From positions 86,870,824 to 86,934,823 of the forward strand of contig NC_067474.1 of the NCBI RefSeq assembly GCF_947179515.1: a stretch of DNA of 64,000 bases. The letters are read 5' to 3'. The position numbers were made by a program, and so were the translations under genes. Shown piece after piece: positions 12,089 to 20,674 of this stretch. Position 1 is the first letter of the stretch. The number at the start of each line of letters is the position of its first letter. Source of the DNA: Apodemus sylvaticus. Lineage: Eukaryota; Chordata; Mammalia; Rodentia; Muridae. The notes under the pieces are model-generated. The model was not told where the DNA came from. It did no database searches and was given only the letters and a program-made list of their open reading frames with translations.

Positions 12089-13149
12089 CTATGGTGATTG
12101 AGATTTTGCTGGATATAGTAGTTTTGGTTGGCATTTGTGTTCTCTTAGAGTCTGCATGAGATCTGCCCAGGACCTTCTAGCCTTCATAGTCTCAGGTGAG
12201 AAGTCTGCTGTGATTCTGATAGGTCTTCCTTTATTTGTTACTTGTCCTTTATCTCTTACTGCCTTTAATATTCTTTCTTTGTTTAGAACATTTGGTGTTT
12301 TGATTATTATGTGACGGGAAGTATTTCTGTTCTGGTCCAGTCTGTTTGGAGTTCTGTAGGCTTCTTGTATATTCATGGGTATCTCTCTCTTTAGGTTAGG
12401 GAAGTTTTCTTCCATAATTTTAATGAAGATATTTGCTGGCCCCTTAAGTTGTAAATCTTCACTCTCATCTGTGCCTATAATCCTTAGGTTTGATCTTCTC
12501 ATTGTGTCCTGGATTTCCTGGATATTTTGGGTTACAAGCTTTTTGCATTTTGCATTTTCTTTAACTGTTGAGTCCATGGTTTCTATGGAATCTTCAGCAT
12601 CTGAGATTCTTTCTTCTATCTCTTGTATTCTGTTGTTGATATTTGCATCTCTGTCCCCTGATTTCTTCCCAAGGCTTTCTATCTCCAAAGTTGTCTCCCT
12701 TTGAGTTTTCTTAGTTGTTTCTACTTCTGATTTTAGATCCTGGATGGTTTTGCTTAGCTCCTTCACTTGCTTGATTGTGCTTTCCTGTAATTCTTTTGTG
12801 TTTCCTCTTTCATGACCTCAGCCTGTTGACCAATGTTCTCCTGTATTTCTTTAAGTGTTTTTTGCGTTTCCTCCTTGTTGGCTTTTGTATTCTCCTGGAT
12901 TTCTTTCAATGATTTTTGTGTTTCCCTTGCAAGGGCTTCTAACTTTTGATCCATTTTCTCCTGAATGTCTTTAAGTATGTCCTTCATGTGTTCCTGTACC
13001 AGCATCATGACCAGTGATTTTAAATCCAAATCTTGTTTTACTGGTGTTATGTGGTATCCAGGACATACTGGTAGAGGAGAATTGGGTTCAGATGTTGCCA
13101 TATTGCCTTGATTTCTGTTAGTGACGCTCCTGCGTTTGCCTTTTGCCAC
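12089..13149 (-). pseudogene. L1-2 ORF1, two frameshifts, GTG at start
   Basis: The leader KGKRRSVTNRNQGN is present, but one base is missing beside the start. The initiator codon reads GTG at 13147-13149, and the next in-frame ATG is at MATSEPNS. The coiled coil breaks at about 12790, where about 11-13 bases are lost relative to L1-1, and resumes in another frame (KELSKTIQDL). The RRM (LRIIGTDESE, RHIIIKTPN) is intact. A 2-base loss near 12107 shifts the frame in the last codons of the C-terminal domain. Confidence 0.87.
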
Positions 13150-14328
13150 TAGTTCTCACTGGTGTTACTTGGTCTTGTCAGTGCTGGACTCACCAGTGCA
13201 AGCTGCCTCTTCCCCGTTGGCCTCTGGTGCACAGCTTACCCCCTGCACTGCCTGTAGACAGGGTGCTGCTGCCCAGGCTGTTCAGATCCCGAAGCAGGCA
13301 CCCGAAGGCTCCCGCCGGGGCCCCGCTGGATTTACTGGAGCACACTGACTTCTCCCAGCTGTCCGCCTGGAAGCCCTGCTAGCCTCTTGCAGGACCTGGA
13401 GATGTGGTGCCGCCGCCCAGGCTGATCTGGATCTGGGAGCGGAGAGAGTTGAGCTGAGGGCTTCTGCCTGAGGCCTTGCCCCAGATTGTGTCTGTGGACC
13501 AGATGGAGCCCTCGTGCACCCCCAGGGAGAGTGGACGGTGTATGCTGCTGTGACCTCCCCTGTGTTCTGCTCACTCAGCTGGGCAGCCGATCCCCCAACC
13601 GGGCTGGCGCACACAAGGTTAGCCTGGCCGCCCAGGTTCTGAGTCCAGGCAAAAGCCTGGGAGGCCAAGGTCCGAGCAAAGTTCCCCTAGGGCTATGACT
13701 GTTAATTGGGTCTGCCAGGTGACCCGGATGGCGGGCATGAGTGCCTGTGCTCCCTGAAAGTGCCAGGAGAGTCGGCTGTGCTAACAACCTCCTGGGCGGG
13801 TTGACACACAGATGGCCCACCAAGCCGCCCAGTTCTTGGGGTCAGTCTGTGCCTTTTGGGGCCTAGACCCCCGCTTTGCTAGCCTCAGGCTATGCCTGTT
13901 ATGGGTCTGCCCGCCAGAGCTCTCTGTTGTCCTGCAGGCAAAATGGCGGCGGGCGCGCAGGCCCAGGCAAAAAACCTCCTGGCTGAGTTGGCAACCCGAT
14001 GGCCCCCCGAACAACCCAGGGCCTGGGTGCAGGCCAATGCCCGTCGGGCTCACACCCCCGCGGTGTTGGCCTCGGATTATGTTTGTGTACCTCAGTCTTT
14101 CCGATCTTTGGAGTCCGAAACCAAGATGGAGATGAGCCTCTCCTGACTGGCGGGAGGCCGAGTTCTGAAGTGGCTTCCCTGCAGCGAAAGGCGCCGCACA
14201 ACGGCAGCTGCTTGCTGCCCGGCTGGTCAGCAAAGGTCAGTGGTCGTGGGCGCAGGGCCTAACTGGACCCTGTGTCGCCTTGGTTCCACTGCTGATGGCC
14301 CTTCAGCTGGACCAGCCACTGCTGCACT
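13150..14328 (-). promoter_or_regulatory. L1-2 5'UTR, CpG-rich internal promoter, one monomer unit
   Basis: About 1.18 kb, visibly CpG-rich against an AT-rich background. It contains a single copy of the unit that is tandemly repeated in L1-6 (about 13784-13975) and one YY1-like motif, aaaatggcggc, at 13940-13950. In the families known to me, YY1 sites in L1 5'UTRs help position transcription start. The 5' end abuts the TSD at 14329, so this 5'UTR is probably complete for the copy. Confidence 0.8.
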
Positions 14329-14340
14329 CATCACATGATT
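14329..14340. repeat. target-site duplication of L1-2 (right)
   Basis: Exact partner of the 12-bp repeat at 7795-7806. Confidence 0.9.
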
Positions 14341-14627
14341 ACTTAATAGCTGAATTAGCATTGATTTCTTTAATACTGATTGGTAGTATAAATAAAATAT
14401 AGTGAATATTGTTGTGTACCTATATTATATTTTATATCATTGTATTATATATATGTACATACATATATATAATATAAGCCAAATTGTTGTGTAAACAAGA
14501 AAATCATATTATTATTTATTATATTTTTCAAACATCAACTGGAATCTGATAAAAAGGTAGAAAGAGTGGTGAATTTGAATTTGACATTTCAATGATTTTA
14601 TGTTGACCAACCACAATTTGAAGCTGC
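14341..14627. other. AT-rich spacer with (TA)n tract
   Basis: No gene seen. A short tatata/tacata simple repeat lies at about 14440-14480. Confidence 0.5.
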
Positions 14628-14634
14628 GGATGTC

Positions 14635-14785
14635 TTTTTTTTCCCCAAGACAGGATTTCTCTGTGTAGCCCTGGCTGTCCTGGAATTCACTCTGTAGACT
14701 AGGCTGACCTCTAACTCAGAAATCCACCTGTCTCTGCCTCCCAAGTGCTGGGATTAAAGGCGTGCGCCAACATTGCCTGGCTTGT
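14635..14785 (-). mobile_element. B1 SINE
   Basis: The reverse complement shows the B1 body, including a tail side reading caagacaggatttctctgtg and a head side reading tgggattaaaggcgtgcgcc. A T run at the left is the A tail. ggatgtc flanks it at 14628-14634 and 14786-14792 (10 bp if one mismatch is allowed), a plausible TSD. Confidence 0.92.
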
Positions 14786-14933
14786 GGATGTCATTTTTAT
14801 CTGAATATTTTTGAACATAATACTTTGCATGGAAGAGGGACTCAATAAATATTGATCAATCAAGTGCAAATTTATAGATGATAAGTCAAAAATATATACT
14901 TAGAAAATTCTGCTTTTTATGAAGGCAGCAGTT

Positions 14934-15113
14934 TCTTTTTTTTTTTTAAAGATTTATTTATTGTTATATGCAAGTACACTGTAGCTGTCCTCAGACATAC
15001 CAGAAGAAGGTGTCAGATCTCATGAATGGTTGTGAGCCACCATGTGAACTCAGGACCTTCGGAAGAGCAGTCAGTGAGTCAGTGCTCTTAACTGCTGAGC
15101 CATTTCACCAGCC
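14934..15113 (-). mobile_element. B2 SINE
   Basis: The reverse complement begins gggctggtgaaatggctcag, carries the tRNA-derived head and ends in the ataaataaatcttt A-rich tail typical of B2. It shares one outer 12-bp TSD with the B1 piece beside it (aaggcagcagtt at 14922-14933 and 15240-15251). Confidence 0.9.
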
Positions 15114-15239
15114 CTTTTTTGTTTTTGTTTTTTTCTTTGTTTGTTGTTTTTCAAGACAGTTTCTCTCTACAGTCCTGGCAGTCCTGGAACTCACTCTGGA
15201 GACCAGGCTGGCCTTGAACTCTGAAATCTACCTGGCTCT
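15114..15239 (-). mobile_element. B1 SINE, 5'-truncated, joined to B2
   Basis: Minus-strand B1 lacking its head. Its T-rich tail (ttttttgtttttgttttttt) touches the 5' end of the B2. The outer TSD encloses both elements with no separate TSD between them. Confidence 0.85.
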
Positions 15240-15251
15240 AAGGCAGCAGTT

Positions 15252-15286
15252 ACTATTATCGTCTTTTACACTTCACTTCCTAAAGG

Positions 15287-15321
<35 letters not shown>

Positions 15322-15554
15322 ACCCTATAATCCAGTGTACAATTATATATACTTCACTATGTAAATATGCTTCCATTCTCTATTCTCCTATGAAAATTTT
15401 ATGATGTGTTAAATGCCTTGCTATTCTAAAAAGGCTTCTATAAATAGTTTTGCAAACATGTAACATGCTACTATAAATTTATTCAGTTAGGTGGTACACA
15501 GAAGTGGAATCTCTGTAAAAATATAGGCAATGACATGTGATATATGCAAAGTTG
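15252..15554. repeat. unassigned spacer with (TC)n(AC)n microsatellite
   Basis: A tctctc run followed by a cacaca run lies at about 15287-15322. The rest is unassigned AT-rich sequence. Confidence 0.6.
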
Positions 15555-15645
15555 ATGATTAGGCAATCACATTGGTGACTTAAGAAGTTTAGATTCTGGC
15601 ATTTCCAGGAGACAATTTCTCAGCAAGAGTCACTGTGCATTAAAC
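15555..15645 (+). mobile_element. Lx-type L1 3'UTR fragment (displaced copy)
   Basis: The stretch ggcaatcacattggtgac ... ccaggagacaatttctcagc parallels 16193-16262 within the main Lx 3'UTR. It comes from a later part of the 3'UTR than the sequence that follows it at 15700, so it is a duplicated or separate fragment. Confidence 0.5.
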
Positions 15646-15699
15646 ATAAATTTAATGTTAAATTGATGTTTTCCTATGATAAACAAAATATCTTTTCTT

Positions 15700-17645
15700 A
15701 GTTATTTCTTTTCATCTTTTGATATTAATATAATTGTACCATTTCTTCCTTCCATTCTTTTCCTCCAAATATTCCCAACATCCCCTTTTCCCTATTTCAA
15801 ATCCATGCCCTTCTTTTCATTAAATGGTATATGTGTATATAAGCATATATACATATGTGACATAACTGAGTTGTTAAAGAAACCAGAAATTTCTATGTCA
15901 TGTTCCTCTGGATTTTACAATGTATTATATGTGTATGTGTGTATATAAACATATATTCCTAAATTCAGCCCTCTGAGTCTGTATGCTAGGTGTATATATG
16001 TTTTCAGAGCTGACCATTTGGTGTTGGTTAACTACTTAGTGTACTCTTCCCTGGGGAACACTTCTTCTCCCACTCCTAGCACCCCTTAGATACCTATAAT
16101 TTTGTGTGGGGGGGTAGGATTTATATTTTGTCATCTTTTCTTCACCTACCTTGTCATATCTATTTTTATTGCTCTTGTACACTTGAGGTTTAGGCAATCA
16201 TATTTCTGGGACTTAATGAGATTAGTTTCTAACATTACTAGGAGACAATCTCACAGCAAACTACTCTGTTGTTGTAGACTTAGATTTTTCTAAACCTATT
16301 TTATATAGGGTTCTTAAATGCCTCAACCTCACTTCTAACCCACTGATTAGAGATAGGGAAAAAGAAGGTTAATAGGAAAAGGGGTGGTAGACCTGTTTAG
16401 AAGTAGTTCCTTGGGGATGATTTCAATAGCAAACACCAAACATAAATCAGTAGTGGGGCAAATCAGCAGGGAGGACACTATCAAGCAGAAAGAGCAAGGC
16501 TCTGTCAAATTAGCCTGAATTTGCAGAAGCAGCCAGAATCAGCTTGAATAACCTGAGAATTTCTTTGGCACATTGCTCTCTGCAAAATGAAGACCAACAA
16601 AATCCAGTGAAGACTAGTGAAGACTGACGAAGACCAGGGAAGACCTGTGAAGCATTGCATGCTGTGGCAAAGTACTATTATTCTCTTAGTTTGTGAGGTT
16701 CTATTTATCTCTTTTTAACCATCACATGACCTTTCAAGTGTTTGTTTTCACTAAATATCACATGCCTTCTTACAAGACAGTTTTCAGAAAAACATTCAGT
16801 GATGTAACTGAGTTGTTAAAGAAACCAGAAATTTCCAAGTCATGTTCCTCTGGATTTTACCTTTTTCTGCCCCTTCTTACACAGTGATTCCTCAACCATA
16901 GGTGTCAGTGATGTTTGTTGATGTTCCCATTGGTACTAGGGTCCACAATTCTGTATATTGATTGGTTGTGGTTTTCTGTACTGATTTCTATCTGGTGCAA
17001 AAAAGAAGTTTCCTTGATGAAGGGTTAATTGTATACTTATCTTTGGGTTTAAGGAAAATGTTTATATGTTGTTTTTAATGTATTATGCTAGTTCAATAAA
17101 ATAATGGTTGTAGATTTTTCTTAAAAAAACAAAATCATAACCTCACCAGCATTGCGTAGTTAGGTTTCCAGTACTAGGCATGACATTTTCTTGTTGAGTA
17201 GGTCTTAAGTTCACTTAGAGAGCTTTTAGTTACTGCCATCATATGCATTATCCTACTGTATTCTGAGGGTTATCCTGCTATGCTTGTTGTTGTGTTTCAC
17301 AGGTATAATAGCTTGACAGGATTGTGGGTGCTTACTTCCTTTGAAAACTTACATGGTGACTTTTGTACCATGAAAACTAGTTATCAGCTAGTTTCAAATA
17401 ACTGGCTTTCAAATCAGTTCCAGCTCAGTGATCTGTGTGCTGTTTCTAAAGTCCATGATATCTTTAGCAATATGACTTATCTTCCACATCTGGGGTCACC
17501 CAAAGGCAATAGTAAGTGCTTGTTTGGATTCTCTTGGACAAACATGACCAACAACTCAAAAATGCTTCTCATGTCTGTAAGGTGGTCTTCTTTTCTTGGA
17601 GGGATTATTAGCACAGGTGAGGAAATTTTGCTAAAACTGTCTTAA
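15700..17645 (+). mobile_element. old Lx-type L1 3'UTR, interrupted
   Basis: Diverged plus-strand sequence in the order I know for murine Lx 3'UTRs: a pyrimidine-rich block, ttttcagagctgaccatttg, tcttccctggggaac, ctaggagacaatctcacagc, then ctgccccttcttacac, gattggttgtggttttctg, ttaggtttccagtac and accaacaactcaaaaatgct. About 490 bp of other sequence sits inside at about 16310-16800. The open frame 17280-17645 is incidental. The same 3'UTR type recurs at 29755-33110. Confidence 0.65.
16310..16800. repeat. LTR-like insert within Lx 3'UTR, unassigned
   Basis: This sequence interrupts the Lx 3'UTR order. It contains short purine-rich repetitions (gtgaagactag, gtgaagactgac, gaagaccaggg, gaagacctgtg at about 16600-16650). 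It resembles a rodent solo LTR or other mid-repetitive element, but I cannot name it and see no clear TSD. Confidence 0.35.
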
Positions 17646-18215
17646 TTTGGGTTACTATTACTATGATGAAATACTATGACCAAAAGGCAAGATGAGAATA
17701 AAGAGTATATTTGGCTTACACTTCCAGATTGACAGGCAGGTGGATCAATGGAACACCTATGTCCACTTGATCCTCCACAAAGGGGCTGAAAACATCCAAT
17801 GTAAAATTGGAGACAGCAGATGTTGGCGAGGATGTGGAGAAAGAGGAACACTCCTCCACTGCTGGTGGGGTTGCAAATTAGTACAACCACTCTGGCAATC
17901 AGTCTGGTGGTTCCTTCGAAAACTGGGCACCTCACTTCCAGAAGATCCTGCTATACCACTCTTGGGCATATACCCAGAAGATTCCCCAGCATGTAATAAG
18001 GATACATGCTCCACTATGTTCATAGCAGCCCTATTTATAATAGCCAGAAGCTGGAAAGAACCCAGGTGTTGGCGAGGGTGTGGAGAAAGAGGAACACTCC
18101 TCCACTGCTAGTGGGGTTGCAAATTGGTACAACCACTCTGGAAATAGACACATTTTCCTAGTTGAGGTTCCTTCCTCTGAAATTATTTTCACTAGTGCCA
18201 GTATGACAAAACATC
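17646..18215 (+). repeat. mid-repetitive rodent element split by L1
   Basis: The head ttactattactatgatgaaa at 17650 and the tail gttgaggttccttcctctga at about 18161-18180 match the two ends of a common rodent interspersed repeat, unnamed here. Another copy lies at 29245-29620. The middle is replaced by L1 ORF2 sequence (17727-18145). Confidence 0.5.
17727..18145 (+). mobile_element. rearranged L1 ORF2 fragment
   Basis: Plus-strand ORF2 C-terminal coding sequence in one open frame (17692-18111) but with segments missing. DRQVDQWN joins YVHLILHKGAENIQ, which joins GDSRCWRGCGERG, and this runs to ARSWKEPR and then back to CWRGCGERGTLLHC. The last part (from 18067) repeats 17821 onward, an offset of 246 bp. 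No A tail or TSD is visible. It looks like patch-type or recombined material, not a standard insertion. Confidence 0.75.
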
Positions 18216-18740
18216 CAGCATACCATACTTAAGCATTTAAAGAGACCTATATGCATTCTAAATTTTTCTTTATAGGTAGATAGTTAATAGTATGATTTCT
18301 TATGACTTTTCAAACATCCTTACCCTCTTCTGTCTTTTTCTATATTTATTTCCTTCTTGCATTCTTTATTTGAGGCCCTCATTTTCTCACTTTCATAATC
18401 AGATCACTTTTATCCTGATATTTCCCTTTCTATTCCTCCCCTATCTTCCATCTCAGCAATGGTACCATTTTACTCTGCTGGCTTCTACAGTTATCCTAGA
18501 TATGTGTGTATATATGGAAAATGTGGAGACAGGTGCTAGAAGAGAGGACATATGATGCTTGTCTTTTAGGGACTAATTGCTTCACTCCATAAGATTTTTT
18601 TCTATTCATTTTTCTTTGCTGTTGAGTAAGATTCAACAATGTATATGTACTAGATTGTCATTATCCCTTTGTCATTTGAAGGACATTGAAATTCTTTCCA
18701 CATCCTGACTATTGTGAATAAAGCAACAATATAAGTCCAA
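18216..18740 (-). mobile_element. old diverged L1 3' fragment
   Basis: The pyrimidine-rich 3'UTR-like stretch and the sequence up to about 18735 read, on the minus strand, as a diverged ORF2 C-terminus (IVALFTIVRMWKEFQCPSND). Divergence from the younger L1s in the window is high. A short tandem, tccaatataag, lies at the junction with L1-3. Confidence 0.55.
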
Positions 18741-18751
18741 TATAAGACTTG

Positions 18752-20674
18752 TAACCATTTTTTAATAGGGTTATTTGGTTTTCTGGGGTCTAACTTCTTG
18801 AGTTCTTTGTATATTTTGGATGTTAGCCATCTGTCAGATTTAGGATTGGTGAAGATCCTTTCCCAATCTGTTAGTTGACGTTTTGTCCTTTTGACAGTGT
18901 CCTTTGCCTTACAGAAACTTTGTAATTTTATGAGGTCCCATTTGTCAATTCTTGATCTTAGAGCATAAGCTATTGGTGTTCTGTTCATGAATTTTCCCCT
19001 GTGCCCATGTCCTCAAGGTTCTTCCCCAGTTTCTTTTCTATTAGTTTCAGTGTGTCAGGTTTTATGTGGAGTTCCTTGATCCACTTGGAGTTGAGCTTAG
19101 TACAAGGAGATAAGAATGGATCAATTCACATTCTTCTGCATGCTGACCTCCAATTGAACTAGCACCATTTGTTGAAAAGGCTATCTTTTTTCCACTGGAT
19201 GTTTTTAGCTCCTTTGTCAGGTTCAAGTGACCATAGGTATGTGGGTTCATTTCTGGGTCTTCAATCCTATTCCACTGATCCACTTGCCTGACATTGTACC
19301 AATACCATGCAGTTTTTATCACTATTGCTCTGCAATGCTTGAGGTCTGGGATACTGATTCCCCCAGAAGTTCTTAGCTATCCTGGGTTTTTTGTTATTCC
19401 AGATGAATTTGAGATTTGCTCTTACTATCTCTGTGAAGAACTGAGTTGGGATTTTGATGGGGATTGCAATGAATCTGTAAATTGCTTTTAGCAAGATGGC
19501 CATTTTAACTATGTTAATCCTGGGAATCCATGAGCATGGAAGATTTTTTCCATTTCCTGAGGTAGTCTTTGATTCCTTCTTTAGAGATCTGAAGTTCTTG
19601 TCATATAGGTCTTTCACTTGATTGTTAGAGTCACCTCAAGATACTTTATGATGTTTGTGGCTATTGTGAAGGGTGTTATTTCCCTAATTTCTTTCTCAGT
19701 CTGCTTATCCTTTGAGTATATAAAGGCTACTGATTTGCTTGAGTTGATTTAGTAACCAGACACTTTGCTGAAGTAGTTTATCAGCTGTAGGAGTTCTCTG
19801 GTAGTGTTTTTTTTTGGTGGGGGGGGGTCATTTAAGTATCCTGTCATCTCATCTGCAAATAATGATAGTTTGACATCTTTCTTTCCAATTTGTATCCCTT
19901 TGACCTCCTTATGTTGTCCAATTGCTCTAGGTAGGACTTCAAGAACTATATTGAAAAGATGGAGAGAGGGGTTAGCGTTGTGTAGTCCCTGATTTTAGTG
20001 GGATTGCTTCAAGTTTCTCTCCATTTAGCTTGATGTTAGCTACCAGTTTGCTGAATATTGCTTTTATTATGTTTAGATATGGACCTTGAATTCCTGTTCT
20101 TTCCAAGACTTTTAGCTTGAAAAGATGCTGAATTTTCTCAAATGATTTTTCAGCATCTAATGAAATGATCATGTGGTTTTTTTCTTTGAGTTTGTTTATG
20201 TAGTGGATAGCACTGATGAATTTTCTTATACTGAACCATCCCTGCATCCCTGGGATGAAGCCTACTTGATCATGGTGAATGATCATTTTGATGTGTTCTT
20301 GGATTCAGTGGGCAAGAATTTTATTGAGTATTTTTGCATTGATATTAATAAGTGATATTGGCCTGAAATTCTCTTTCTTTGTTGGATCTTTGCATGGTTT
20401 TGTTACCACCATAATTGTGGCTTCGTAGAAGGAGTTGGGTAGTGTTCCTTCTGTTTCTATTTGGTCGAATAGTTTGAAGAGTATTGGTGTTAGGTCTTCT
20501 TTGAAGGTCTGATAGAATTCTGCACTGAAACCATCTGGACCTGTGCTTTTTTTGGCCAGAAGATTTTCTATGGCCCCTTCTATTTCTTTAGGGGTTATGT
20601 CTCTGTTTAGATGATCTATTTGATACTGATTTAATTTTGGTATTTGGTATCTGTCTAAGAAATTGTCCATTTCC
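18752..20674 (-). mobile_element. L1-3, left part (ORF2, 3'-truncated)
   Basis: Minus-strand ORF2 sequence from the region downstream of the reverse transcriptase (NNPIKKW) back to MDNFLDRYQIPKLN. It is broken by many frameshifts. It is of an older subfamily than L1-4, with PITPKEIEG-type residues like those of L1-9. Its own 3'UTR and ORF2 end are missing; it abuts the diverged fragment at 18740. It continues at 24625 beyond the inserted L1-4. Confidence 0.85.
20657..20674. repeat. target-site duplication of L1-4 (left)
   Basis: aagaaattgtccatttcc at 20657-20674 is repeated exactly at 24607-24624. It is itself L1-3 sequence, which proves that L1-4 landed inside L1-3. Confidence 0.93.

Larger units (their letters stand above)
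7807..14328 (-). mobile_element. L1-2: full-length LINE-1, inactivated
   Basis: 6.5-kb minus-strand L1 with A tail, 3'UTR, ORF2, intergenic spacer, ORF1 and a CpG-rich 5'UTR, bounded by an exact 12-bp TSD. It closely resembles L1-6. Inactivating changes include an inserted A in the last part of ORF2 (about 8213), further frameshifts in the N-terminal third of ORF2, a (TA)n expansion at 11348-11360, and two frameshifts and a lost ATG in ORF1. The element is full length but dead. Confidence 0.93.

Noticed and set aside
16310..16800. Named endogenous retrovirus LTR
   Set aside because: It looks LTR-like, but I cannot match it to a family or find TSDs, so only an unassigned repeat is reported.
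17280..17645. 121-codon plus-strand open frame
   Set aside because: It lies in a recognisable Lx 3'UTR.
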